Origin: Rotaria sp. Silwood1 | Lineage: Eukaryota; Rotifera; Eurotatoria; Philodinida; Philodinidae | NCBI GenBank assembly: GCA_905250075.1 | Contig: CAJNOP010000855.1 | Location: 9,944-73,943 of the forward strand | Length of the DNA stretch: 64,000 nucleotides | Direction: 5' to 3' | In this document: piece by piece, positions 33,426 through 45,800 of the stretch | Numbering within the stretch: the first letter of the stretch is position 1 | Layout: each line of letters begins with the position of its first letter | Notes under the pieces: model-generated | The model's database searches: none | Told to the model about the DNA's origin: nothing | The model's input: the letters and a program-made list of their open reading frames with translations, nothing else | Translations under genes and position numbers: made by a program

Positions 33426-34937
33426 ATTAAAAAGTTTTCTAAAAACATTACTGTGATCAATGAAGAAAAATCTATCCTCGCACTCATAGCTGAGATTAAA
33501 AATTTGACCTCATTTGCGGGTTAACCTATAGCTAAGTTTCATCAGAATGACAGAAAACCCGATCAATAGAAAATATCAGTTCTGATTGGTTTGGACAGAC
33601 AAACATACATACATATTTCAAATGTAAGACTCTTTCTTTCAGAAAAAGGAATATTTGATTCATTCATGAATTTTAATATGAAATACAACGATGTTTATTT
33701 TTTCAAAAATTATATCAAATCAAACTCATTTTCATTTGGTCAAGATTCATTCATTCCAAGTTTCTAATAAATTTCAATGCGAAAAGGAAACAACCAAAAT
33801 CAATCTTCGTCGTAGTTTGAGTAAGTGTTAGTATGGCAACATTCAAATCTTATCTTGTCTTAATATTAAAAAAAACGATTGTGTTTGGTTGAAGATAAAA
33901 GTGAAAAAGGAGATTGTTCTAGACTATGCTGACTATAACGAAGTTGTTAGTTGGATGTGACTAAATAGATACTAATTGTATTATTTCGGATAGTTTATAA
34001 TTTGAATAAGATTATCTATAATAATCTAGTAAGCATTCTTTTTCTTCAGAAAGAATTGTTAATTAAATATTCGATATAAGCTATGGATATTCGTTTGATT
34101 TTTAATCTTTTTCTGATGTCAAAGAATTCATAGAATTCAATTAAATATTAATAATCATTATGATTTTATATTTCATGATTAAATGAAAAAATAATTTTGT
34201 TTAAATAAAATATCAATAAATCGAAGGACTAAAATTTGTTTAAATTAGTAAGTCCTATTAACATATATAATAATATTTTTTCAATTTCTGTTCATTTTAC
34301 GAATATTTTTTAATTGTTGGTTATTTTCATATCGCATTGATTTTCGATAAGATTACTCTTCACTGATTATGTTTCAAATCTATTATCGATTCAGTCAATT
34401 TATCAGAGAAAAGGAGAAATGATTTATCTATTCATCTAATTATAAAAGCTACTCGACAATATATATTCATAAATAATTAACAAATATCTCTCTGATAGTT
34501 TGTATTTACCATTGAAATAAAATCAAAGCTAATATCGAAACATATTGACAAAAATATTTCAAAATAAAACATTTTATGAATAAATCAAACTTTTCCTCAT
34601 TATCAATTCAACCATCATCAATACAGTTTCTCAGCATTTTTTTATCTATAAAGGGATAATAACATTTTATATTTTTATTAAACAAAGCAAGATTATATAT
34701 AATTGATTTGGGAAAAAACAGAAACAAAAAAAAACACAAGAATCTATTGAGATTGTTCTAAAAAAAAAGATCTATTTGAAACTTGATTAAAATAAAAATG
34801 GATATCTATTCGAAAACATGAAAGAGGCTTGACTAGAATAAAAACAAAAAGATGAAGAATTAAAATGAAAAACAAAAATAAGAAGAAATAAAAACCTGTG
34901 ATATAAAACAAAATGTATTTGTCAATATAAATGATCA

Positions 34938-35293
34938 TTAAGTTTCTTTTGATGATATTCGTTCAGCTTTTTTATCAACTGGACCTTCTTGTTGAGATAT
35001 TTCTTGTTCAAAATCATCTTCAGCTCGATTTACATTTTGTTGACGTTGATCTTATTAAAAAAAAAAGTCTTTTTAAATTATTTTTTCAAAAAATAAAAAA
35101 AAACTGCTACTTTACTTTTTTTTTCATCTTTTGATGGTTTATTTTTTTCGGTAGATTTCGACGATGTACCAGGACTTTTTTCAGAAGATGGTTTGTTAAA
35201 AACCATATTTGTCATAGTTAAATTTTGACAAGGAATATATTTCATATAAAACGATCTGCTTCTCAAAAACGGACGAATTAATTTAACAAGCAT
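34938..35293 (-). CDS. Small two-exon protein of unknown function (96 aa)
   Basis: Exon 1 is 35116-35293 (start codon 35293-35291) and exon 2 is 34938-35050 (stop TAA at 34940-34938). The 65-bp GT-AG intron is in phase. The N-terminus (MLVKLIRPFLRSRSFYMKY) is basic, hydrophobic and free of acids, as in mitochondrial presequences. The middle is Ser/Lys-rich (KSPGTSSKSTEKNKPSKDEKK) and low in complexity, and the C-terminus is charged and probably helical (EDDFEQEISQQEG). I do not recognise the family. Support comes from the clean splice, codon use like the neighbouring HYDIN exons and consistent phase. Mitochondrial import is a guess from composition. A few residues upstream in the same frame are open but have no better start. 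Confidence 0.55.
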
Positions 35294-36337
35294 ATTTGTT
35301 TTAGTTTTTTTTATCTCTACGAAAAATAAAATAAAATAAATAAGTTCGGCACAAATCACGATAAATATTATAAATATATGTAGGTAATAAGTTTACTGTA
35401 TATGATAATTGCGTTTTATTTTATCCAGGCGAAAAACAAACAAATCTGAATGGTTTGAGGGTTTAACGAATACATAATTTGTCGCTGATAAATAAAATTT
35501 TGATTTGATAGACGAAGATATTCAGGTTTCTGTTTGATTGAAAAAAAGACATATGAAATAAACTTTTAATAAATCGAAAATTTTCTCTGATGAATTGAGT
35601 AATTTAAAAGAGATCAATGGCGAACTGATACTTTTAAGTACAAAAAAAAAATCATTGTAGACAGTAGAATACATACAAACATCTGAGATGAAGTCGATGA
35701 TAAAGAAAAGATCGGCACGCTGTTCATCATAATCAATAATAATAAAAAAAATCTGTATTGATACTGTCTCACTGTCGAGATTCAGCTAAACTTTTATTTC
35801 AAAATAATTTTAAAGCATAATTCGAATATTTATTATACTTCTAGTTAAATTAATTTTTAGAATTATTTTTATTTTATTGATTTGACCAAGTGTTTAACAA
35901 AGTTTTAGAGAAAATTTGTCAATGATTTAAAAGAAAAATATTCTTGCAAGTCTATGCCAAGATATAAATCAGAATTTTAGCTGCCTGCTATTCATAAGCA
36001 TCAAAACTGTTGAAGCTTCGTCTTAACTTGATACTTCACGATAGTACATTTTTTTATGCCTTGATCGCTATTGATTGATACAAATTATATTTTTCTTTGA
36101 TGTGTATTGGTCATTGTGTCTATTTCCACATCGAATTTATATTTTGATTTTGATAAGAGAAAATAATAGTTCAACATAAGAATGTTTAATGAGATTTTTA
36201 ATATTCAAAAGTGTTATATATTGATCATCTCACTTCCTGACAACAACGACAATTATTTATATTCGAAATTTTATCATTAAAATATTTTTTTATGCAAGAC
36301 CAAAGACGATGTAATCATATTTCGAGTTTGTATAAAT
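35294..36337. other. Intergenic, nothing recognised
   Basis: AT-rich with many A-runs; no exon or repeat of note. Confidence 0.4.
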
Positions 36338-36420
36338 GGGTGGGTGTGGGTGGGATGAGTTCGGTGTGGGTACCAATGTACAATTTGGAACCACCCACCC
36401 ACACCCATGCACACACACCC
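36338..36420. repeat. Telomere-like hairpin 11
   Basis: GGGTGGGTGTGGGTGGG and GGTGTGGGTACC, then a short spacer with a GGTACC...TTGG turn, then ACCACCCACCCACACCC and ACACACACCC. The last such hairpin before the HYDIN half of the window. Confidence 0.8.
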
Positions 36421-38179
36421 AGTTAGAAAAGTATGATTCGATTAGATTTCGGTCTCCACTCTGAACAAGTTGTAGAAGATAAGTAAAAATAATAACAAGG
36501 AAGTATCATGTAGAATCAATATGACAACGCAGAATAGAAATCGATAAAGCCGTAAAACTTGCTTGCAGTAGATGCAACAGAATAAACTCATGGGGCGTCT
36601 CAATGACAAAGAAAAATTAACCGATTGGATGAAATGAAGCTAGTTATGAACATCAATTTCATATTTATTGGTAATCTTTCTAATGTTAGAAATCCGCTTA
36701 ATAAACTATTCAATCAAAATCAACCATACCATGTTGATTACAATGGTGCTTTTTTTTCCAACGTTTTCAAGTATTTTGTATGTCAGACAGGTCTGTTATT
36801 TGTCAAATGACGAGGTTGGGATTTTTGCATGATGGCAATACTTTATGCTCCATTTCAGTCTGCTTTCGCCTCCGTTGTCTTTTTCAATTCTTTTCAATTT
36901 CGAACTAAAGTAGAAAGGACTGCCTATAACAACATTATAACATTCAAGGGAGTCAGCGAAAGACGGCTGATTGTAAACAAGTAAAAAACTTCACTTTATA
37001 GGAAGTATATTCATTCGTCTGTGTATTTTTGTAAATATAATTGTAGGATACTAGACGATCATAAACACTCTAAAACTTGCATTATATTTTATTTTATTTT
37101 TGAATAAATGAGATTTAATTGAATATGAATAGCAGACACCATTCCTGTAGGATGATGCGAAGTTGATTACTTCCAATGTCATTACTATTTTTCGAATGAA
37201 ATACATGTTGTAGAAGATCCTATGCATTCACATTATTTCTTTAATACAAAGAAGCACAAAAAACTGTTTCCTTGCTGTTGATTCGAATTACAGATTTTGA
37301 AAATCATTTACATTATAACAAAAAAGAAGATTTTCAATTAGAATCGACTTATCTTTGCGTAATAAATGCTAGAACATATCAATCTTTTAAAATTATCTGG
37401 TATAAATACGAAAATTAAAATTAAGAATATGCTTTTCTGAATCTACTTGACTATGATAATGCCTTATAATCATTAAAAGTTGATAAGAATAGAATACAAA
37501 TTTCAAGTAAACCTCAAAAGATTTTGTCATGAGTCTAGCGAACATAATTATGTAGAGAAATACAAAAAAAGAATCAAAATTTATATAATTGATAAAGGTA
37601 TGAATTTAATTGCAAGCATTCAAATAAGAGCTTCATTGTCCTATCACTGATAATGACTTCGTGACTTCTACTCTCATGATCAGTGTACACAACAGAGTGG
37701 ATAAGATTTGGATGACAGTGAAAGAAAATTCTTGTCCATGTCCACATTCGCATTTGGCAAATTGATATACCTGAAACAAATACTAAGATTGTATTATTTT
37801 GAAATAAATTTATGATTTTACTGACTATTAATATAAAGAAATTTGAAGTGTATGGAACAGGACAAATGAATAAACAGTCAACTTCTCTTTAGAAAACAAC
37901 GAACTATTGCATGATTTTCGTCTAACTAATGAAAAATAGACATATATTTACCTAATACTATGTATCCTCTAACGATGCTTAACAACTTTTATCAAGCCGG
38001 AAGTAATCTGCATCCATGAGAAAAAGTCCTCTCTTCACTCTCATTCTTTTCGAGCTGTTCTATACAACACGCGAAGATGACAGCAATGTTTGATCTAACG
38101 TAAATTGTAATCGATTGAGAAATGTAATTATTAGTTATGTTATTAGACTAAAAGATAATGTTTGAAAAAAAAGACTTTA
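36421..38179. other. Intergenic, nothing recognised
   Basis: No convincing exon. The sequence is AT-rich and contains no transposon ends that I could find. Confidence 0.4.
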
Positions 38180-38962
38180 CTACATAATTACTAAAATATT
38201 AATCAATAAAATAAGCATAAATAAAATTTGTTTAATTGATGTCGATTGCATGGATGCAATATTTGAACTAGTACTAATTGTCTTGTTTTGACGATATGAG
38301 ATTTCAGTATCTTTAGGATTGGAACATAATGTTCGATTTTGAGTATCTATATTACAAGCACGTACATTCATTGTATGAGTTATACCCGCTACATAATCTT
38401 TGTTCATTACATAAGATAATTTAGTATTTTTCAAAGGAGGTTTTACTTCAACTCCATCAACAGTCACTCGATATTCATCAATCGGACCTTGAGGAAAAGC
38501 TGGAGGTTTCCATTTTAATTGAAGACGTTGACCATTCAATAAAAATTCAACATTAAGAGGTGATGATGGTCGAAAAACATCAGTATGTGTAGCGTAAGTT
38601 TTCGTAGTCATTACTTCCGAACAATTAATATTAAATGAATACCATGTATATGGCTGTAAGTTCTTAATATGAACCAAACCTCGTGTAGTATTTGGAAAAA
38701 ATTCTACAGGAACTAAACTGCCTGTTTTATTTGTTTGTACATGGCATGAACATGAAGAAAAACAATTTGACAATTCAACATTGAGGCTATATTTATTCAA
38801 ACTGGTATTAAAATGAAAATATAATATAAGTGAATTCACTTACAAAATACTATCGTTAGTAATCGTTGGTGTATTAAAAAGTGTAGCAGAGAATGTAATA
38901 ATCTCTGCCGTATTTAAAATGTGAATATTATAAATTACTAGGATGAGAATCAATAGACACAT
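38180..38962 (-). CDS. Secreted or GPI-anchored fibronectin type III protein
   Basis: Two exons, 38844-38962 (start codon 38962-38960) and 38180-38801, with a 42-bp intron in phase, give 246 residues. The N-terminus (MCLLILILVIYNIHIL) is a signal peptide. The body holds two FN3-like beta domains: one around residues 25-115, with LQPYTWYSFNINCSE as its F-strand region and a cluster of cysteines (CFSSCSCHV), and one around 118-210, with LQLKWKPPAFPQGPIDEYRV as its B-C strands. Several N-x-S/T sites suggest glycosylation. The last 20 residues are a hydrophobic run ending at the stop with no cytoplasmic tail, which fits a GPI-attachment signal better than a receptor. It probably acts at the cell surface; the partner is unknown. 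Divergent from HYDIN, start codons about 0.9 kb apart. Confidence 0.75.
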
Positions 38963-39874
38963 TTATATTGCATGCATACACAATAATTAATTCTACTATA
39001 ATGAAAAATGCCGCTTTTTAACAAAGTAAGATTCTTTTGACAATATACAAGAAAACATTCATTATTGATGCAATGCGTAGCACGTCGTTCATATCGTCTT
39101 TCTTCCTTCGATTATTGTTTCTCTGTGGCAATACTCTCAAGAACGTGAAGTCAGAAAATATACTCGTTCAAACGTGATAATAAAAACTCATGATCAAATC
39201 TGAATGATATAATTTCTTATTAGATACATTCTGTCTATAGTGTATTCCAGAACAACTCGAAGCACCTTCATTGTAACATATTACTTTTCTCTTCAGTTCA
39301 TTTTTTAAATTAAACATTGTTACTATGATATTTTTTAACAAATTTTTCAAACATGTTACTTTTCATTCCTTTTCTTTGTTTAAAAAGTAAGACAGATATA
39401 GATCTTGTCGATAATCGACATTCAAAGCTTTTCAAAATGCATTGCAGTCAAGGATGTTTGAATTGCTTTCAAATAGAATGTTTGTATGATGAAATAACAT
39501 TATATTTCTCGTCTCATAACAGTCAAATCTTAAAGTTGATGTGTCATACCACTTCAAATTTGAGTATGTTTCGTTGGTAATTATTGCAAGGTTGTATTAT
39601 GTATGAATAACAATCAGCAATTAATTAAAAACTAAATTATTGTTACTAATTTTTCAAGATTATGTAATAAAATTATCTTTTAATGATTCAATTAAATTTG
39701 TAACGTAGATATGATGATGTTTAGTGACATCTCTTCATGCTTTGCTTTTCTAACCAACATAGAAACGATCGTCATCGTTACTCATGTACAAAACATAATT
39801 GATGGATGAATTCTTTTCTTATTGTTAAATTCATTTCTATATTCATAGATCTTCTAGAAACATATCAATAAACG
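38963..39874. other. Shared upstream region of two divergent genes
   Basis: 912 bp between the FN3 gene (minus) and HYDIN (plus). It should hold both promoters. No TATA box or other element could be assigned with confidence. Confidence 0.4.
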
Positions 39875-42800
39875 ATGTTATTTGATCAAAAAACTAATAT
39901 TGATACTGGTGGTGCACCATTATCATTACCAGTTAATTATGAAAGTAAAGTGATTGCTCCAAGAAATCCAACATTAAATCGTGGTTCAAAAATTGAACCA
40001 AAAGTATGTTAACAACAAGATTTATTCGATAAAAATGCTTTTATTTTATTTTTTTTATTCTAGTTTACACCATCAACATTTTTAAAAGAAATGTCATTAG
40101 ATACTCAACAAAAATTACTTAATACAAGAGAAATGTATCTACCAAAAATAATTTCTCTATCAGATATGTCTGAAACATCATTACAAACAGTAAAATTTTT
40201 GTTTTTTAATTCAAAATTTTTTTTATTTTTTTAACATAGACATCAAAAGTTGACATTGATGAACCTCTATTTCAACCATATCCATCGGATATTACTTTTC
40301 AAAAATATGAACCATTTAATACATATGAAGTACCTTTATTACTTCGAAATAATGATAAAGTAAGATTTTTCAATAGAATATTTTATTTTTTTTTTAATGA
40401 AACTTTAATTTTAGGTAGCAAGAGTAGTTAAAGTATCACAAGTTGACACACCATATTTCACAATTGTTGCTCCATCAAATGCATATCAAAAAGTAGCACC
40501 TGGAGTTGCCCTTGTTTTTCGTATTCAATTCAAACCGGAAGAACAACGAGTATTTATTGATTTGCTTTTTTTTTTTGAAAATAAACTAGAAAACAATTTT
40601 TTTTTAGGATTATGCACATGAAATTTTAGTAGCAACTGAGCGTGAAAAATTTCTTATACCAATACGAGCTATTGGTGCTCGAGCTATTTTAGATTTTCCT
40701 GATTCTATTACATTTCCAACAACAGCTGTAAAAAGTACAAATATGAGTAAAGTTTTATTTGTTCGAAATATTGGTAATCGTGAAGCTCGTTTTGTTTTAC
40801 AAATAAATAAGTAAATAAAGAAGTTTTTTTAATTTCCCAAAAAAAAAAAATAATTTTTTGTTTAATATAGACCATTTCATGTTTCACCTGAAAATGGTCT
40901 TTTACCTGTTGGTGAAAGTATGCAAGTAACTATTGATTTTAATCCAATTGTAAATGGTGAAATAAAAGATGAACTTGTTATAATTTATGATACTGGTTTG
41001 TTATTATCTTAAAAAAAAATTTTCAATTTTTTTGTTTTTTTAGGAGAAAAAGTTTATGTTAATGTATATGGTGTTGCACAAGATATAAATGTTCGATTAG
41101 AAAAAAGATCTGTTCATTTTGAAAATACATACTTAGAAATGATTAATCAACGTACTGTAACATTATCAAATCGTAGTGATCAATTAGTTCATTTTCAATG
41201 GAAACAATATGCTACAGAACGTGAAGAAGAACAACAAAAATTACGACAACTTCATGCATTATCAGAAGAAGAAGTTAATGCATTACAAAAACTAAATGGT
41301 AAATAGATTTTTTTTTATTAGTTCTACTATATTAGCTTACAAAAAAAAAAGAGTTCATGTTCCTATCTATTAAATTTTTGATTTAAACTTGTTCTAAATG
41401 AACAATATTGAATTTTTTTTTTTGTTTTAGTTAATACTAATGAATCTCCATCAGCTGGTCCATTTGATTTTGGTGTATTAATTCAACGTACATTTATTAA
41501 TCATCGTCGTCAATTAACAAATGAATCTTATTTATTTAATCATCCAAATTTTCGTATTGATCCACTTGAAGGTGATATATGGCCAGGTGGTAATTTAGAT
41601 ATTCAAGTTTTATTTAAACCAAATGAAGCACATAAATATGAACAAACAGCATGGCTTGATGTTGTTGGTCGTGAACAACGTTTACCATTAACATTAACAG
41701 GTGATGGTGATGGTGCAAAATTAGAAGCATCATTTCAAACATTAGATATTGGTTGTGTTTATGTTGGTTCAACACATCTTTATGAAGTTGTTTTAGCTAA
41801 TAAAGGTTTTATTGAAGCACGTTATCATATACGTAATTCAAATTCTACATTTGGTTCATGTTTTCAATTTGATCCATCATCTAGTACAATATCAATTGAA
41901 AATTATCAAGCTATACAAATAACATTTCATAGTGAACAACTTGGACAATTTAATGAAATATTTAATGTTGAAATAGAAGGTAATCCACAAAAATTACCAA
42001 TAACAATATCTGGACAAGTTATTGGACCAACATTTTATTTTGATCAAGCACAATTAAAATTTGGTCTTGTTTCATATGGTTTTCAAACAACATTAACATG
42101 TCATTTATATAATACATCACTTGTACCAATGCCATTTAAATTACATATTGATCAAGATAAAAATAAAAAAGTTAATCTTGTTTCATTTGATGATGATGAA
42201 GATGAAGAAGATGAAGATATAATAAATAATAATGAATTTCAAATAAGACCATCACGTGGAATAATTCCACCACAAAGTGATACAAAAATTTATGTCGATT
42301 TTATACCAAAATCAATTCAAAAATATGATACATTTTTACAAGTTGATGTAGATGGTGTTGGAAATAATATTTTTTCATTACCAATTACAGCTAAGTATGT
42401 ATTTGACCTTGAAAATCGAATTTCAAGGTGATAATAACGAAAGAATGTTTTTCAATTGATCAATTGTTTTTTTTTTTAAAACGAAACGTTAGATTTTCAT
42501 ATGTTTAGTTTTTGTAAGGAATATGGAAACAAAAAAAAAAACTTCATTGATTATTCAAATATTTTAAATAAAAAAAATAACAAAATTCTATTCATTTTTT
42601 TTTAGGAGTACTGTTCCTCGTATAACTCTTCATAATGATATACTTGATTTGGGTCGTACATTTTTAAATCATCCAAATGAACGTTATATACGTTTACAAA
42701 ATTCTACAAGTCTTCCAATGCGTTATCAATTTTTATATCCTCATTCTGGATATTTACATTTTCAATCAAATGAAAGTGAAGGTGTTATTGATGCAAATAC

Positions 42801-45800
42801 AACACGTGATATTCCATTAATAATAACAATTAAACAACTTGGTGATATAACAGAAAAAATTGAAATACATCGAGTTGGTGCACGTGATCCACCATTAGAA
42901 TTAGAAATAACAGCAACAGGTACAGGACCTGTTTTATTTATTGATCCAAATGAAATACGTTTTGGTACAATAAGTGTACTTGATGAACATACACAAATAT
43001 TATCATTATCAAATGAATCACCAATTCCAGCTGTATTTCGTTGTGAATTTGATAAGAAAAATTCATGTTTTTCATGTATACCTAATACAGGTATTGTTGA
43101 ACCACATACATCAATGGATGTTCGTGTTGTTGCAAAACTTAATGATCGATTAAAGTAAAAAAAAAAAAAAAAAAAACATCAAAATTTTCTTTTTAATTAA
43201 TAATATGTATCTTTTTTTTTTTAATTTAATTAGATTTAATGAAGAATTAATTATCTATGTTGATCATAGTTCACCACGTACAATACTTGTTACAGCACAA
43301 GGTACAGGTGCATTAATTGTACCTGATATTCCAATATTTCCATCACTTAATTTGGGTTCACGTTTTGTTGGTACATCAATTGTACAACGAATACATTTTA
43401 CAAATAAAGGACGTCGTCAATTGGCTGTTCATTTTATACCTGCTGGTGATACAACAGCAGCATATGGTGTACAAAGAAAAGCAAAAGTTAATAATAATAA
43501 AGAAACTGAATCAAATCGTTCATTAGAACAAGCATTTCGTCTTGAACCTGAACGATTAGAATTTGCACCAGGTGAAACACGTTTATTAACTGTAACAGGT
43601 TTTGCAGTACAACCAAAAATTGTTGATGAAATATTTACATGTTTAGCTATAATTGGTCGTTCAACAGGTCGTGATAAATTACTTTCATTAAAAATTCATT
43701 GTGAATTTGTTGAACCATTAATGTCATTTTCTAAAACTGATCTTTATTTTCGTGTTGAATATAATGAACAAACAATAATAGATGGTTTACGTACACCAAT
43801 ATCATCTGAATTAACATTTTCAAATATATCAGCTATTGATTTAACTGCTAATCTTCGTGTAAAACATCCATTTTTATTAAAAAATGATTCCAATGATGAT
43901 TCAAGTTCAACAACACCATTGGATAGTACTGATGAAACAACACCAGATATACCACCAGGTTTTACATTAACAAAAAAAATTAAAATATTAACTGGAATGA
44001 GTTATTCGGAACTTATTTATTTTGATCCAAGTGCAAATACAAAAGAATTATCATGGAAATGTGATGAACAATTAGTTTTTACCTATGAAGAACATGCTTT
44101 TAATGTAAGTTTAATTCTTTTTAATATATGATATTTTAATGAGAAATGAATTTCAATACAAATAACACTTGAAAATCTCATATAACTATTTCATAAAATA
44201 GTAATAACAGCTATATTATATTTCTCTTTTTTTAATCCTCTTTAAAATTATACTAACAATTATTAATCTTTAGGATATAATTAATTTACATGGTGAAGTA
44301 CATTATCCAAATTTATTAATTGAACATACAGATCTTGATTTTGGTTGTATACTTAATGGAACAGAAGTAACTCGATATGTAACAATGGTTAATGTAAGTC
44401 CATTACCTGTAAAATATCTTTGGGCATTTATTCTTGATGAAAATGATCGAAATTATTCATTTGAACCACAACCACAAACAAATATAACATCACCACAATT
44501 AAATCAAACACAAATTCAAAGTGGACCATGGTCAGAAACTTCTGAACAACAAATTACATATGAAACAGCAAATCTTACTCCTAAACTTGAAGAAATATTT
44601 GATATTTCACCTTTTTTTGGTTGTCTTCAACCAGGGTAAATCTAATAAAAAAAAAAAACGTTTAAACTATTTATTTTTTTTTAGTGAAATCGAAAAAACT
44701 GCTATTCGTTTTTATGGTCATCCAGGTATAAAAACAGCTATTAAAGCTATATGTCAAATAGAAAATGGTCCTGTTTATGAACTTTATCTTCATGGTCAAG
44801 CATCATATATGGCATATCGTTTAAATACACATGAACTTAATTTTGGTGATGTACATTTTGATAAATCAGCTACACATACATTAACATTAACAAATGTTGG
44901 TAGTGTACCATTAGATTTTCATTTTTTAAATTTAATAAATTTAAATACTATACAACAATATGCACATATTGATGTTGAACCTGAATCTGGTATATGTCAA
45001 CCATATACATCAACAATAATAACAATAAAATTTCTTCCAAATATACCTGAAAAATTTGAAAAAATTTTATATTTTCAAGTAGCACATTTTCAACCAGATG
45101 AAATACATTTAATTGGTACAGGAATGTTTAATCGTTTAGAAATAAATTTACCACGTTTTATTATAAATAATTCTATTGAAGAACAATTATATGAACAAAT
45201 AAAAGAAAAATCTGATGAAAAATTTCTACAAAATCAACTTGATAAACTTATTGTACAAAATTTTATACAAAAATCAAATGATATTAATCCACAATTTGTT
45301 GAATCTATTGAACAATCAAATTTATTTCAACAACAACAACAACAATCAATTAATTTAAGTAATCAATCATTATCTGTATCAACAACAAGTTTATCAAAAC
45401 GTAGTATAATTAGTAAAACAATACCTATTCTACCTGATTATTTAGTTGATTTTAATTATATTATATTGGGTACTGTTCGACAACAAATAATATATATTAA
45501 AAATCCAACAAATAATAATATTACATTTCGTTTTGATCGATTAGCATATAAAAATACAGGTTTTTCATTTGATTGTGATCATATTAAAAATTTACCACCT
45601 GGTGAAATTATTCCAATAACAATTACATTTGATCCACGTGGAGCTAATCTTGAATTAGGATCTGTAGAATGTCGAGTACCAGTTGAGGTAAAGATAATTT
45701 TACACTTAAAATTTCGTTTTTTAAATGAAAAATTGAAAGTATATTTTCTAATGATTTAAATAGAGTTACAAAAAAAAACAAACTTTCGCTTCTATATGTT

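Larger units (their letters stand above)
32204..34937. other. Gene-poor AT-rich DNA
   Basis: No gene was recognised over 2.7 kb. It contains two small telomere-like hairpins (32461-32516 and 33373-33425). Long runs of A/T and scattered ATTAAT motifs fill 33.6-34.9 kb. Confidence 0.4.
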
